Below are positions 35,644 through 46,224 of a stretch of DNA of 64,000 nt, one piece after another. The notes beneath the pieces were generated by a model, which was not told the origin of the DNA, ran no database searches, and saw only the letters and a program-made list of their open reading frames with translations. Source of the stretch: Erythrobacteraceae bacterium (GTDB lineage Bacteria; Pseudomonadota; Alphaproteobacteria; Sphingomonadales; Sphingomonadaceae); NCBI GenBank assembly GCA_024642525.1, contig JAHEAX010000001.1:62001-126000 (forward strand), in the 5' to 3' direction. Numbering within the stretch: position 1 is the first letter of the stretch; every line of letters starts with the position of its first letter. Made by a program: the position numbers and the translations under genes.

Positions 35644-37656
35644 ATGAGCCTCGATCCGTCCCGCCTGACGCCCATGGCCAATGCCATCAGGGCGCTGTCG
35701 ATGGATGCGGTGCAAGCTGCCAATTCGGGCCACCCTGGTATGCCGATGGGCATGGCCGATGTGGCCGCTGTACTCTGGTCCGAATATCTGAAGTTCGATC
35801 CTTCTGCACCTGACTGGGCAGACCGCGATCGCTTCGTGCTTTCAGCCGGTCACGGTTCGATGCTGATCTATTCCCTGCTCCACCTGTCGGGCTACGCCCG
35901 GCCGACGATGGACGACATTCGCAATTTCCGTCAGCTTGGCAGCCCCTGTGCGGGGCACCCTGAAAACTTCCTTCTGGACGGCGTGGAATGCACCACCGGT
36001 CCGCTGGGCCAGGGCCTTGCCATGGCAGTCGGCATGGCAATTGCGGAACGTCATCTCAATGCGAATTTCGGTGATGCACTGGTGGATCATCGCACCTGGG
36101 TGATGGCAGGCGATGGCTGCCTCATGGAAGGTATCAATCACGAGGCGATTGGCCTTGCTGGCCATCTCAAGCTGGGCCAGATGATCGTGCTGTGGGATGA
36201 CAATAACATCACCATCGACGGCGCGGCCGATCTTTCGACCAGCGAAGACATTCCTGCACGCTACCGCGCAACCGGTTGGCACGTGGTCAGCTGTGATGGA
36301 CATGACGTGGCTGATATTCGCCGTGCAATCGACGAAGCGGTTGCCGATGAACGCCCGTCGCTGGTGGCCTGCAAGACCATCATCGGCAAAGGCGCGCCCA
36401 ACAAGCAAGGCACGTCTGCCACCCACGGCGCACCTCTGGGTGCTGACGAAATCGCGGCTGCCCGCAAGGAACTGGGCTGGGATTACGCGCCGTTTGAAGT
36501 GCCTGCAGATATACTGGCAGATTGGCACGCCACGGGCGAACGCGGCAAGAAGGCCCATGCTGAATGGCGCGGCCGCCTCGAAAGCGACGCGGATACGCGT
36601 GCCAACTTTGAAAACTGGATGGCCGGCGTTGCCGACCTCGCAGCCCCGGCGCTGGAAGGCCACATTGCCGCGCTTGCCGCTGAGCCGAAGAACGTGGCTT
36701 CGCGCAAGGCATCGGAAATGGCGCTCGGCCCGCTCACTGAAAAGCTGCCCCAGCTGATTGGCGGTTCGGCCGACCTTACCGGTTCAAACAACACCAAAAC
36801 ACCCTCGACACCGGCGTTTTCGGCCGATGATTACTCGGGCCGCTATCTTTATTACGGCATCCGCGAATTCGGCATGGCCGCAGCGATGAACGGCATGATG
36901 CTGCACGGCGGTATCGTGCCGTATGGCGGCACGTTCCTGATCTTCAGCGATTATTGCCGCAACGCAATCCGCATGTCGTCGCTGCAGCGCGCGGGTGTGG
37001 TCTATGTCCTGACGCATGATTCCATCGGGCTTGGCGAAGATGGCCCCACGCATCAGCCGGTGGAACAGGTGATGAGCCTGCGTCTCATTCCCAATCTCAA
37101 CGTCTATCGCCCTGCCGATGCCATTGAAACGGCGGAATGCTGGGCATTGGCACTGCAAACCCCGGAAACACCGTCTGTACTGGCGCTTTCCCGCCAGAAT
37201 CTTGCTCCTGTTAGGGGTGAGGGCGATGCTGACTGGTCGGTCAGTTCCAACCGCAGCGCACGCGGTGCATACCGGCTGCGCGCCGCGACGGCATCGCGCA
37301 AGACGATCCTGATCGCGACCGGTTCGGAAGTGCAACTGGCAATGGCCGTTGCCGACGATCTGGAAGCCCGCGGTATCGGTGCCGACGTGGTTTCAATGCC
37401 TTGCGCCGAATTGTTCGACCAACAGGATGATGCCTACAAGGCAGATTTGCTGCCAGACGTAAGCCCGTCTGAAATTCTGCGCGTGTCGATCGAGGCGGGC
37501 GTGACGATGGGCTGGGAACGCTATACGATGGCACACGGTCTCAATATCGGGCTGGACCGCTTCGGCGCTTCGGCCCCGGCACCTGAACTTTTTGAACGCT
37601 TCGGCTTCACTGTCGATGCGATCGTTCCGCAAATTCTAAATAAAATCAACGGATAA
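35644..37656 (+). CDS. tkt: Transketolase
   Basis: 670 residues. It moves two-carbon units between sugar phosphates in the pentose phosphate pathway with thiamine diphosphate. Typical segments are NSGHPGMPMGMA, the ThDP motif GDGCLMEGI ... WDDNNITIDG, the GFGAPN-like IGKGAPNKQGT, and THDSIGLGEDGPTHQPVE in the pyrimidine domain. ATG 35644 has AGGAG in front; the open frame upstream has no such support. It begins a plus-strand block with gap (15 bases later), pgk and a thioesterase, so carbon flow between pentose and triose pools is jointly expressed. Confidence 0.97.
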   Translation: MSLDPSRLTPMANAIRALSMDAVQAANSGHPGMPMGMADVAAVLWSEYLKFDPSAPDWADRDRFVLSAGHGSMLIYSLLHLSGYARPTMDDIRNFRQLGSPCAGHPENFLLDGVECTTGPLGQGLAMAVGMAIAERHLNANFGDALVDHRTWVMAGDGCLMEGINHEAIGLAGHLKLGQMIVLWDDNNITIDGAADLSTSEDIPARYRATGWHVVSCDGHDVADIRRAIDEAVADERPSLVACKTIIGKGAPNKQGTSATHGAPLGADEIAAARKELGWDYAPFEVPADILADWHATGERGKKAHAEWRGRLESDADTRANFENWMAGVADLAAPALEGHIAALAAEPKNVASRKASEMALGPLTEKLPQLIGGSADLTGSNNTKTPSTPAFSADDYSGRYLYYGIREFGMAAAMNGMMLHGGIVPYGGTFLIFSDYCRNAIRMSSLQRAGVVYVLTHDSIGLGEDGPTHQPVEQVMSLRLIPNLNVYRPADAIETAECWALALQTPETPSVLALSRQNLAPVRGEGDADWSVSSNRSARGAYRLRAATASRKTILIATGSEVQLAMAVADDLEARGIGADVVSMPCAELFDQQDDAYKADLLPDVSPSEILRVSIEAGVTMGWERYTMAHGLNIGLDRFGASAPAPELFERFGFTVDAIVPQILNKING

Positions 37657-37671
37657 GCAGGAGTTTATACC

Positions 37672-38679
37672 ATGGCGACGAAGGTTGCGATCAACGGTTT
37701 CGGACGTATCGGGCGGCTTGTGGCCCGCGCAATTCTCGAGCGGGACGATCATGATCTCGATCTGGTTGCAATCAACGACCTTGCAGATGCGAATGCCAAT
37801 GCCCTGCTTTTCCAGTATGATTCAACGCATGGCCGCTTCCCGGGTGAAGTCACTTCGGACGGCGAAAGCATTACGGTCAACGGCAAGCGGATTGCTGTCA
37901 CCTCGGAACGTGATCCGGGTAATCTGCCCCACGCTGCCATGGGTGTCGACATCGTGCTTGAATGCACCGGTTTCTTCCAGTCGCACGAAGCAGCACAGCC
38001 GCACATTGATGCAGGCGCAAAACGCGTGCTGATTTCGGCACCTGCCAAGAATGTTACCAAGACGGTTGTTTACGGTGTCAACCACGACACTCTGACTGCC
38101 GAAGACATTATCGTTTCGAACGCCAGCTGCACCACCAACTGCCTCGCACCTGTTGCAAAGGTGTTGAACGACCTGGTGGGTATCGAGCGCGGTTTCATGA
38201 CCACGATCCACAGCTACACAAACGATCAGCGTATGCTCGACCAAATGCACAGCGATATGCGCCGTGCCCGCGGCGGCGCGCAGAACATGATCCCGACAAC
38301 CACTGGTGCTGCCCGTGCGGTCGGGCTGGTCTTGCCCGAACTGAACGGCAAGCTCGACGGCAGCTCGGTGCGTGTGCCAACGCCCAACGTCAGCCTTATC
38401 GATCTGGTGTTTACGCCCAAGCGCGACACCAGCGTTGAAGAACTGAACAACGCGCTCAAGGCCGCGTCCGAAGGTGCGATGAAGGGCGTTCTCTATTACA
38501 CCGACCAGCCTTTGGTCAGCTCCGACTTCAACCATTTTCCTGCCAGCTCCACGGTCGACAGCCTCGAAACCACGGTGATGGAAGGCAAGCTTGCCCGTGT
38601 CGTATCGTGGTATGATAATGAATGGGGCTTCTCCAACCGCATGATCGACACTGCAGGCGTGATGGCTGGCCTGATCTGA
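37672..38679 (+). CDS. gap: Glyceraldehyde-3-phosphate dehydrogenase
   Basis: 335 residues. NAD-binding start [15 protein letters not shown] and the active-site SNASCTTNC with Cys153 are intact, and the C-terminal [12 protein letters not shown] is canonical. It oxidises glyceraldehyde 3-phosphate to 1,3-bisphosphoglycerate. An AGGAG ribosome site precedes the ATG. The gene lies between tkt and pgk with short gaps (15 and 10 bases), a typical operon. Confidence 0.98.
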   Translation: MATKVAINGFGRIGRLVARAILERDDHDLDLVAINDLADANANALLFQYDSTHGRFPGEVTSDGESITVNGKRIAVTSERDPGNLPHAAMGVDIVLECTGFFQSHEAAQPHIDAGAKRVLISAPAKNVTKTVVYGVNHDTLTAEDIIVSNASCTTNCLAPVAKVLNDLVGIERGFMTTIHSYTNDQRMLDQMHSDMRRARGGAQNMIPTTTGAARAVGLVLPELNGKLDGSSVRVPTPNVSLIDLVFTPKRDTSVEELNNALKAASEGAMKGVLYYTDQPLVSSDFNHFPASSTVDSLETTVMEGKLARVVSWYDNEWGFSNRMIDTAGVMAGLI

Positions 38680-38689
38680 GGAATTACAC

Positions 38690-39897
<1,208 letters not shown>

Positions 39898-39901
<4 letters not shown>

Positions 39902-40353
39902 GCGAGAATGAAGCAGTCGGCGCAACCGGCGGGTTGGTTCCGGTTACAGAAGGCGAGTGGGCCGGTTGGTCGACCTGGCTGAGCGATGCCTTCGAACAGC
40001 GCGCTGGCCCATTCTATGAAAAAGACGATGAAAACGGCGAGCCGGTTTGCGCATTCCGTGCAGAACCACGCCACATGAACGGCGCGGGCTTCATGCATGG
40101 CGGCTGCCTCATGACTTTTGCCGATTCTGCCATTTTCACCATTGCGCGCGATGCCTTGGCTGGCGGGCACGGCGTTACCATGCACCTGGCCAATGAATTC
40201 CTCGATCCAGCGCGCGTTGGCCAATTAATGGAAGCACGTGGGCGGGTCATCAGGGCTGGCGGCAAGACCATTTATGTCCAGGGTATCGTCACTGCTGATG
40301 GCACACCAGTGCTCAGCTTTAACGGCATCATCCGCAAGGTCACCCGCAAATAG
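39898..40353 (+). CDS. PaaI-type hotdog-fold thioesterase
   Basis: 151 residues. The core motif [18 protein letters not shown] is the hotdog helix region of the PaaI/4HBT thioesterase family, with the aspartate of FADSA a likely catalytic residue. Members hydrolyse acyl- or aryl-CoA; the substrate here is unknown. It overlaps the pgk stop by 4 bases, so it is read as the last gene of the tkt-gap-pgk unit although its chemistry does not obviously fit glycolysis. Confidence 0.88.
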
Positions 40354-40479
40354 GATTGGCACCTGATCGGGATGCTTTCCGGCGTAAGACATCCTGTTTG
40401 GGCGCCTTTGCTATCTTGCGGTTGAAGAGTTGCGACGCTGGTGTTGCGAATGCGCGGGCTGCTGGCTAAGGCGCGCCGA

Positions 40480-40493
40480 TGCATTCGTATGCA
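40480..40493. other. Short inverted repeat ahead of the aldolase gene
   Basis: TGCAT-TCGT-ATGCA lies about 28 bases before the aldolase start. It may be a weak operator or hairpin. The rest of the 168-base gap shows no convincing promoter. Confidence 0.2.
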
Positions 40494-40521
40494 CTTAGTT
40501 TGCCATTTCGAGGATTCGACG

Positions 40522-41415
40522 ATGAATAGCCAGGACATGACCACCAAGATCGCCAGCGGGCAGGGTTTTATTGCCGCGCTTGACCAGAGTGGTGGTTCCA
40601 CGCCCAAGGCGCTGCGCGGCTATGGCGTCGAAGACAGCGAATGGTCGGGCGACGATGAAATGTTCGGCAAGATCCACGAAATGCGCTGCCGCATCGTGAC
40701 CTCACCCAGTTTCAACGGCGAAAAAGTCATTGGTGCTATCCTGTTTGAAAAGACGATGGATGGCAGTGTCGATGATGGCATGACCGTGCCTGAAAAGCTG
40801 AAAAGTCGCGGGATTGTGCCTTTCCTGAAAGTCGACAAGGGCCTCGAAGATGAAGTCGATGGCGTTCAGTTGATGAAACCCAACCCGACGCTTGATACCC
40901 TTCTGGAAAAGGGCAAGGCTGCCGGTGTCTATGGCACCAAGATGCGCTCTGTCATCCAGTCGGCAAACCCGGAAGGCATTGCTGCAATCGTGAAGCAGCA
41001 GTTCGAAGTCGGTCGGCAGATTTTGGGTCATGGGCTGATGCCGATTATCGAACCGGAAGTGAACATCACCGCCGCTGACCGTGCCCAGTCAGAAGCCATT
41101 CTGCTTGCCGAAATCCTGAAGGCGCTTGATGCGCTTCCCGAAGGCGAGCAAATCATGCTCAAGCTTTCACTGCCAGTCGAAGCGAACCTCTACAAGCCGC
41201 TGGTTGACCATCCCAAGGTCCTGCGGGTCGTTGCCCTGTCCGGCGGTTTCAGCCGGTCGGAAGCGTGCGAACATCTCGCTCGGAACACCGGCATGATCGC
41301 CAGCTTCAGCCGCGCATTGCTCGAAGAATTGCGCGCAGGCATGGATGATGCAGAGTTCGACAATGCGCTGGCGACGGCAATTGACGAAATCCAATGCGCT
41401 TCAGTCGCCGGATAA
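40522..41415 (+). CDS. Class I fructose-bisphosphate aldolase
   Basis: 297 residues of the class I (Schiff-base) family, not the zinc class II enzyme usual in proteobacteria. Characteristic features are the N-terminal AALDQSGGSTPKAL, VDKGLEDEVDGVQLMKP, PIIEPEVNI and the MLKLSLP segment with the probable Schiff-base lysine. It cleaves or forms fructose 1,6-bisphosphate; in bacteria relying on Entner-Doudoroff catabolism it likely runs mainly towards gluconeogenesis. ATG 40522 is preferred over open codons upstream because the family's N-terminus begins there. It is probably in its own unit after the pgk block. Confidence 0.93.
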   Translation: MNSQDMTTKIASGQGFIAALDQSGGSTPKALRGYGVEDSEWSGDDEMFGKIHEMRCRIVTSPSFNGEKVIGAILFEKTMDGSVDDGMTVPEKLKSRGIVPFLKVDKGLEDEVDGVQLMKPNPTLDTLLEKGKAAGVYGTKMRSVIQSANPEGIAAIVKQQFEVGRQILGHGLMPIIEPEVNITAADRAQSEAILLAEILKALDALPEGEQIMLKLSLPVEANLYKPLVDHPKVLRVVALSGGFSRSEACEHLARNTGMIASFSRALLEELRAGMDDAEFDNALATAIDEIQCASVAG

Positions 41416-41462
41416 GTTCTTCAGGGCTTGGCGCTGATCAGGTTGCGGAGTAAGCGCGGCCG

Positions 41463-42086
41463 ATGTCCAGCAAAACGCCATCCTGTCAGCTTTATCTTAT
41501 CTCTCCGCTTGAAGTGGGGGGCGATTTTCCAGCGCGCCTCGAACGAGCGCTGGCCGCAGGGCCGGTTGCAGCATTCCAGTTCAGGGTGAAGGGGCTGGAT
41601 CAGCACGAGGCAGCTGAACTTGCTGCCCCGCTGCAGGCAATCTGCGCCAGCCATGATGTGGCATTTATCGTGAATGATGATGTGGCACTGGCCAAAAGGC
41701 TGGGGGCTGATGGTGTGCATCTGGGACAGCAGGACGGTTCACCCAAGGATGCGCGCGAAGAACTGGGCCGCGATGCGCAGATTGGCGTGACCTGCCATGC
41801 AAGCCGCCACTTGGCCATGGAAGCAGGCGAGCAGGGCGCAGATTATGTTGCCTTTGGCGCGTTTTTCCCCAGCACCACCAAGGATACAGAGCACCGGGCC
41901 GAAATCGAACTGATCGAATTCTGGCACGAATTGTTTGAAATTCCATCTGTGGCGATTGGCGGCATCACACCAGAAAATTGCCAGCCGCTGATTGAAGCCG
42001 GCGCGGATTTTCTGGCCGTGTCGGGCGCGATATGGAACGGTGACGAGGCAGCGAATGTCGCTGCCTTTGCTGAAAAGCTGAAATAG
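41463..42086 (+). CDS. thiE: Thiamine-phosphate synthase ThiE
   Basis: 207 residues, TIM-barrel of the ThiE/TenI family. It joins hydroxymethylpyrimidine diphosphate and thiazole phosphate. The substrate-binding segments FIVNDDVALAKRLGADGVHLGQQD, TCHASRH, YVAFGAFFPSTTK and AIGGITPENC are in the expected order. It lies 47 bases after the aldolase gene with no room for a TPP riboswitch and is followed by a leader region with two hairpins. Confidence 0.93.
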   Translation: MSSKTPSCQLYLISPLEVGGDFPARLERALAAGPVAAFQFRVKGLDQHEAAELAAPLQAICASHDVAFIVNDDVALAKRLGADGVHLGQQDGSPKDAREELGRDAQIGVTCHASRHLAMEAGEQGADYVAFGAFFPSTTKDTEHRAEIELIEFWHELFEIPSVAIGGITPENCQPLIEAGADFLAVSGAIWNGDEAANVAAFAEKLK

Positions 42087-42147
42087 CACCGCCCCCGCTT
42101 TGCGCGCATCGCGCGCGATGAAATCCATCTGATTCAAAGGGCTGTGT

Positions 42148-42162
42148 GGGTCCTCTGGACCC
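42148..42162 (+). other. Small perfect hairpin after thiE
   Basis: GGGTCC-TCT-GGACCC (42148-42162), followed by AAAAGG. It sits midway between thiE and the L,D-transpeptidase gene and may end the thiE message, though it lacks a T tract. Confidence 0.35.
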
Positions 42163-42195
42163 AAAAGGCTGTTTGTTCGTTCCCTTTGGTAATCG

Positions 42196-42215
42196 CGCGC
42201 AAGGTTGCGCGTTTT
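42196..42215 (+). promoter_or_regulatory. Attenuator-like hairpin just before the L,D-transpeptidase start
   Basis: CGCGCA-AGGT-TGCGCG followed at once by TTTT has the form of an intrinsic terminator, yet it ends only 14 bases before the ATG at 42230 and abuts the AAAGGG ribosome site. It could terminate thiE transcription, attenuate the downstream gene, or mask its ribosome site. Confidence 0.5.
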
Positions 42216-42229
42216 AAAGGGATTAATTC

Positions 42230-43420
42230 ATGCGGCATATTCTCATCTCGGCATCGTTTCTGGCACTGGCTGCTTGCGGACTTAACGGAACCGATGGAAA
42301 CCAGGATGATAAGCAGGCGACAGTCACGGCCGCACCATCTGACGAGAATCTGGCTGACAGCATGGCGTCAAACGATGCCGCGGAAGGCCAGCAATCTGCA
42401 ATCGACATTCCCGATAGCGAAGAACGCCCGATTATGCAGGCGCAGGTGGTCATGGACCGCCGTGGTTTCGGGCCCGGCGTTGTCGATGGCAAAATGGGCC
42501 TCTCCACGGAAAATGCGTTGATGGGTTTTCAGGAAGCGAACAATCTTGAAGTGACCGGCAAGCTGGATGATGCGACCAGAACCGCACTGGAGAAATGGGA
42601 TAATATTCCCGCAACTCGTGTCGTAACCATACCTGCTGAATGGGCCAGCCTGACGTTCACCAAGATCCCTGATGGTGCCGAAGATCAGGCAAAGCTCGAA
42701 GAACTGGGTTATAATTCGCTCGACGAAAAACTGGCAGAACGCTTTCACACCACTGTCGACGTGCTCAAGATGCTGAACCCCGGCGGCAAGCCTGCAGGCA
42801 TGAAAGGCACGGATGGAGCGGCGACCCCGTCACCAGTTGCCACGCCTGAACCTGCGCTTGCGGACACGGCCCAGAAGACCTTTTTCAAGGCAGGCCAGAT
42901 GATCCGCGTGCCCAATATTGGCGCTGACCGTATTTCCCCCGACGCCATTGACAAGGAAGGCTGGGAAAAGACCCTCGCATCGCTAGGCGTAGGTTCTGAC
43001 CAGCCCAGCGCGAAGAAGATTGTCGTCAGCAAGGCCGGCGGTACGCTGAAGGCATATGATGGCAACAACAAGCTGGTTGCACTGTTCACAGTCACCACGG
43101 GGTCGAAGAACGACCCGCTGCCGCTGGGCGATTGGGGCATCACCGGCATCGCGCATAATCCGCCATTTGCTTATAATCCTGAATTGTTCTGGGACGTTTC
43201 CGACAGCGAAGAAAAGCAGCAATTGCCGCCAGGCCCAAATGGTCCTGTTGGCGTGGTGTGGATCGACCTGACGAAAGAACATTACGGCATCCACGGCACG
43301 CCGGAGCCGCAGACCATCGGCAGGGCACAGAGCCATGGCTGCGTTCGCCTGACCAACTGGGACGTTGCCCGCCTCGCCGGGATGGTCAGTCAGGACACAC
43401 TTGTGCTATTCGAGGCCTGA
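42230..43420 (+). CDS. L,D-transpeptidase lipoprotein with peptidoglycan-binding domain
   Basis: 396 residues. The signal ends in a lipobox (LAAC at residues 13-16), so the mature protein should be a lipoprotein. A peptidoglycan-binding domain follows (about 65-125, VMDRRGFGPGVVDGKMG), then a linker, and a C-terminal YkuD catalytic domain (about 260-396) with the HGTPE and SHGCVRL motifs; Cys371 is the nucleophile. Such enzymes make 3-3 cross-links or attach lipoproteins to peptidoglycan. The next gene, 1 base after the stop, encodes an M23 endopeptidase, so the pair probably remodels the wall together. Confidence 0.93.
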   Translation: MRHILISASFLALAACGLNGTDGNQDDKQATVTAAPSDENLADSMASNDAAEGQQSAIDIPDSEERPIMQAQVVMDRRGFGPGVVDGKMGLSTENALMGFQEANNLEVTGKLDDATRTALEKWDNIPATRVVTIPAEWASLTFTKIPDGAEDQAKLEELGYNSLDEKLAERFHTTVDVLKMLNPGGKPAGMKGTDGAATPSPVATPEPALADTAQKTFFKAGQMIRVPNIGADRISPDAIDKEGWEKTLASLGVGSDQPSAKKIVVSKAGGTLKAYDGNNKLVALFTVTTGSKNDPLPLGDWGITGIAHNPPFAYNPELFWDVSDSEEKQQLPPGPNGPVGVVWIDLTKEHYGIHGTPEPQTIGRAQSHGCVRLTNWDVARLAGMVSQDTLVLFEA

Positions 43421-43421
43421 T

Positions 43422-44126
43422 ATGGCATCACGTTTTGCAGACAGGGTTCTGACGATTGTCGTCACTGCCACGCTGACATCGGCGGCATGGATTGTGGCTG
43501 GCGGGAGCCTGATGGAATTTTCGGGAAGCAGCGGCCAGGTTGAGACCACCCGTCCCGCCGATGCTGCGCCAAGTCCGCCGCCACTGGAAGGGTCGTTTCC
43601 CTCCCCTGAAACTTCCGATCTCGGCAGCCAGACCGCTTTACCAAGCGGGCTCGACCGTAATTCTGCATCGCCAATGGACGTGCGGCAGGGCAAGGAAATG
43701 ATGATCCCCGTGCTCAATATCCGTGCCGCTGACCTGACAGATACATTCTCGGATTCGCGCGGCAGTGGACAGCGCCTGCATGAAGCGATTGATATCATGG
43801 CGCCGGAAGGTACCAGCGTTGTCGCCGCTGCGCCCGGTACGGTTGAAAAGATGTTCATCTCCGATGCTGGCGGAAAGACCCTTTATATCCGGTCTGCCGA
43901 CCGGCTGACGGTCCATTATTATGCCCATCTGGCCGAATATGCAGACGGGTTAAAGGAAGGGCAGCGCGTGCGCCGCGGACAGCGCATCGGCACGGTGGGC
44001 AGCACCGGCAACGCGTCGCCTGATGCGCCGCATCTGCATTTTTCAATCATGCGCACGACGCAGGATGCTGCATGGTGGGAACCGGCGAACGCGGTTAATC
44101 CCTATCCGATACTTAGCGGTAAATAA
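43422..44126 (+). CDS. Membrane-anchored M23 (LytM-type) peptidase
   Basis: 234 residues. An N-terminal membrane segment (about 9-28) is followed by a proline/serine-rich linker and the M23 domain. The zinc ligands are visible: LHEAIDIMAP (His120, Asp124) and PHLHFS (His204, His206 as catalytic or ligand residue). It should cut peptide cross-links in the periplasm or regulate amidases. It starts right after the L,D-transpeptidase stop. The first histidine motif reads HEAID rather than the usual HxGxD, a minor variation. Confidence 0.9.
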   Translation: MASRFADRVLTIVVTATLTSAAWIVAGGSLMEFSGSSGQVETTRPADAAPSPPPLEGSFPSPETSDLGSQTALPSGLDRNSASPMDVRQGKEMMIPVLNIRAADLTDTFSDSRGSGQRLHEAIDIMAPEGTSVVAAAPGTVEKMFISDAGGKTLYIRSADRLTVHYYAHLAEYADGLKEGQRVRRGQRIGTVGSTGNASPDAPHLHFSIMRTTQDAAWWEPANAVNPYPILSGK

Positions 44127-44142
44127 TATTCCGAACTGAGTT

Positions 44143-44517
44143 TCAGGCAGAACCCGGTAGCCGAACACAGCGGACGGCACTGGGTTTGCCATTGCCGTCG
44201 ATCCAGCGAACGGTTCGCGTGCCAGTACGCTTGAAACGCATCCCGTTCATCGGGCCGCGCGTGAAGGTGAGGGTGTCGCTCGTCAGCAGATAAGTGCCAT
44301 AACCGTCTGCGGTGCGGTACGTTGACGCATTCACGATCTTGAATTCTGTATTTTCGAGCAGATGCCAGGCAGGCCCTGCTGCATCGCCGGGAACCGAACA
44401 GCGATATTCTCCCAGCGGCATTGTTCCCAGCCTACCGCCCGGCGCAGCAGATGCTGTCTGGACCAGCGCAGGCAGGCACGCTGCCACAGCTGCAAGATAT
44501 GCAAGTTTCCTGTTCAT
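44143..44517 (-). CDS. Small secreted protein of unknown function
   Basis: 124 residues with a signal peptide (about 1-25, ending ASA). The mature part holds two cysteines (YRCSVPGD ... VRCVRLPG) at its two ends, likely a disulfide, and a beta-rich pattern; the composition resembles small periplasmic proteins in this bacterial group but no family was recognised. ATG 44517 starts the signal peptide directly; ATG 44526 adds three residues. Convergent with the M23 gene, divergent from efp. Confidence 0.72.
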   Translation of the reverse strand: MNRKLAYLAAVAACLPALVQTASAAPGGRLGTMPLGEYRCSVPGDAAGPAWHLLENTEFKIVNASTYRTADGYGTYLLTSDTLTFTRGPMNGMRFKRTGTRTVRWIDGNGKPSAVRCVRLPGSA

Positions 44518-44668
44518 GGCGGCCATCTACCACCACAAGCGCCAAATCGCCACCTGTCCAATGATGCGGTTGTTGCAGCTTGCCTTGCCCGCAGCGCGTG
44601 TGTGGGTTAAGGGCGCGGCGCATGATGCGGGCGAAGCGCCCGTACTTCCAATTCAAAGGCGCATACGA

Positions 44669-45232
44669 ATGAAGATCAGCGGCGTGGACATCCGTCCCGG
44701 CAACATCATCGAATATGAAAACGGCATCTGGAAAGTTGCCAAGATCCAGCATACCCAGCCTGGCAAGGGCGGGGCGTATATGCAGGTCGAGATGAAGAAT
44801 CTTGTCGATGGCCGAAAGACCAACGTCCGCTATCGCAGCGCAGATACGGTCGAGCGTGTGCGTCTCGATACCAAGGAATTCCAGTATCTTTACGCCGACG
44901 GCGAAATGCTGGTGTTCATGGACAAGGATACATACGAGCAGATCAACTTGCCGGTGGACCTGTTGGGCGATGCAGCTGCATTCCTGACCGACGGTATGGA
45001 CGTGACGCTGGAACTGTATGACGAAAAGCCGATCAGCGTTGCACTGCCCGACCAGGTGGAAGCCACCATCGTCGAAGCAGACGCAGTAGTGAAGGGCCAG
45101 ACGGCGTCTTCCAGCTACAAGCCTGCCGTGCTGGAAAATGGCGTTCGCGTTATGGTTCCGCCGCATATTGAAAGTGGCACACGCATCGTCGTCGATGTTT
45201 ATGACCGCACCTATGTCGGCAAAGTGAGCTGA
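44669..45232 (+). CDS. efp: Translation elongation factor P
   Basis: 187 residues, three beta-barrel domains as usual. It relieves ribosome stalling at proline runs. The loop that reaches the peptidyl centre reads [11 protein letters not shown], with Lys33 at the position that is beta-lysylated or otherwise modified in many bacteria; EpmA/EpmB are not in the window. The start ATG matches the family N-terminus [12 protein letters not shown]; the open frame upstream is ignored. It lies 7 bases before the suhB-like gene. Confidence 0.98.
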   Translation: MKISGVDIRPGNIIEYENGIWKVAKIQHTQPGKGGAYMQVEMKNLVDGRKTNVRYRSADTVERVRLDTKEFQYLYADGEMLVFMDKDTYEQINLPVDLLGDAAAFLTDGMDVTLELYDEKPISVALPDQVEATIVEADAVVKGQTASSSYKPAVLENGVRVMVPPHIESGTRIVVDVYDRTYVGKVS

Positions 45233-45239
45233 TCAGACC

Positions 45240-46055
45240 ATGATGCTTTCAGGTGTAATACGCGTGATGGAACGCGCGGCGCGCAAGGCGGGCAATCGCC
45301 TGCGCCGCGATTTTGGCGAAGTCGAACATCTGCAGGTCAGCCGCAAGGGGCCTGCGGATTTCGTTTCCAAGGCTGACCAGCGCGCAGAACGTATTCTTTA
45401 TGATGAATTGCTGGCGGCGCGCCCTGATTGGGGTTTCGTGCTGGAAGAAGCAGGCATAATCGAAGGCGATCCTGACAAGCCGCGCTGGATCATCGATCCG
45501 CTCGACGGCACCAGCAACTTCCTCCACGGCATTCCGCATTTCGCGATTTCGATCGCGGCGCAGGAACCCAAGCTGGGTGGCGGTTGGGGCGATGTGTTTG
45601 CCGCAGTCGTGTATCAGCCGATCCTCGATGAAACCTATTGGGCTGAAAAGGCCCGCGGCGCATGGCTGCACGATGCACGCCTGCGTGTGTCTTCGCGCCA
45701 GCAACTGTCGGATTCGCTCATCGCAACCGGCGTGCCGTTCCAGGGACACGGCAATTTCGCGGAATGGAGCAAGATATTCTCCGCAGTTGGCCCGCAGGTG
45801 GCAGGCGTTCGCCGATTCGGCGCTGCCTCGCTCGACCTCGCATGGCTGGCACAAGGCCGTTACGATGGTTTCTGGGAAAGCGGGCTGAATGACTGGGACA
45901 CGGCAGCAGGCTGTTTGCTGGTGCGTGAAGCCGGAGGTTTCGTCAGCGATTTTCGCGGCCGTTCCGCACCGATCCACTCCGATCAGGTGGTTGCCGGTAA
46001 TGACGTGATCCATTCAAAGCTTCACAAGTTGCTGGCTGGCGCGTTGAAAGCCTGA
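45240..46055 (+). CDS. suhB: Inositol-1-monophosphatase family protein (SuhB-like)
   Basis: 271 residues. Metal-binding motifs EEAG, IDPLDGTSNFLHGIPHF and WDTAAGCLLVREAGG are intact. It resembles SuhB, an inositol monophosphatase that in E. coli also joins the ribosomal-RNA antitermination complex; the latter role is not shown here. It follows efp by 7 bases and is probably cotranscribed with it. A second family member lies at 11722-12522. Confidence 0.9.
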   Translation: MMLSGVIRVMERAARKAGNRLRRDFGEVEHLQVSRKGPADFVSKADQRAERILYDELLAARPDWGFVLEEAGIIEGDPDKPRWIIDPLDGTSNFLHGIPHFAISIAAQEPKLGGGWGDVFAAVVYQPILDETYWAEKARGAWLHDARLRVSSRQQLSDSLIATGVPFQGHGNFAEWSKIFSAVGPQVAGVRRFGAASLDLAWLAQGRYDGFWESGLNDWDTAAGCLLVREAGGFVSDFRGRSAPIHSDQVVAGNDVIHSKLHKLLAGALKA

Positions 46056-46062
46056 CAAAGGC

Positions 46063-46091
46063 TTGATGCGTCAGTCACGTGCGGCTAAGCA
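46063..46091 (+). promoter_or_regulatory. Possible promoter of tRNA-Leu
   Basis: TTGATG (46063-46068) and TAAGCA (46086-46091) are 17 bases apart, 17 bases before the tRNA. Both boxes are imperfect. Confidence 0.35.
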
Positions 46092-46107
46092 ACCGCGCGC
46101 AAAGAGT

Positions 46108-46192
46108 GCCCCTGTGGTGGAATCGGTAGACGCGCTCGACTCAAAATCGAGTTCCTAACGGAGTGCCAGTTCGAGTCTGGCCAGGGGCACCA
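46108..46192 (+). tRNA. tRNA-Leu (CAA)
   Basis: 85 bases with encoded CCA and a long variable arm, as expected for leucine. Acceptor GCCCCTG pairs with CAGGGGC; the anticodon loop CTCAAAA gives anticodon CAA; the T arm has AGTTCGAGTCT. Confidence 0.98.
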
Positions 46193-46195
46193 ATT

Positions 46196-46224
46196 TTGCT
46201 GTGATGGCGCATCAACTGCAGCAA
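46196..46224. terminator. Hairpin between tRNA-Leu and the convergent dehydrogenase gene
   Basis: TTGCTG (46196-46201) pairs with CAGCAA (46219-46224), and inside it TGATG-GCG-CATCA forms a second stem. It fills the space between the tRNA end and the next stop and may terminate both, though T tracts are poor. Confidence 0.4.

Noticed and set aside
41416-41462. TPP riboswitch ahead of thiE
   Set aside because: The gap is only 47 bases and holds no THI-element sequence.
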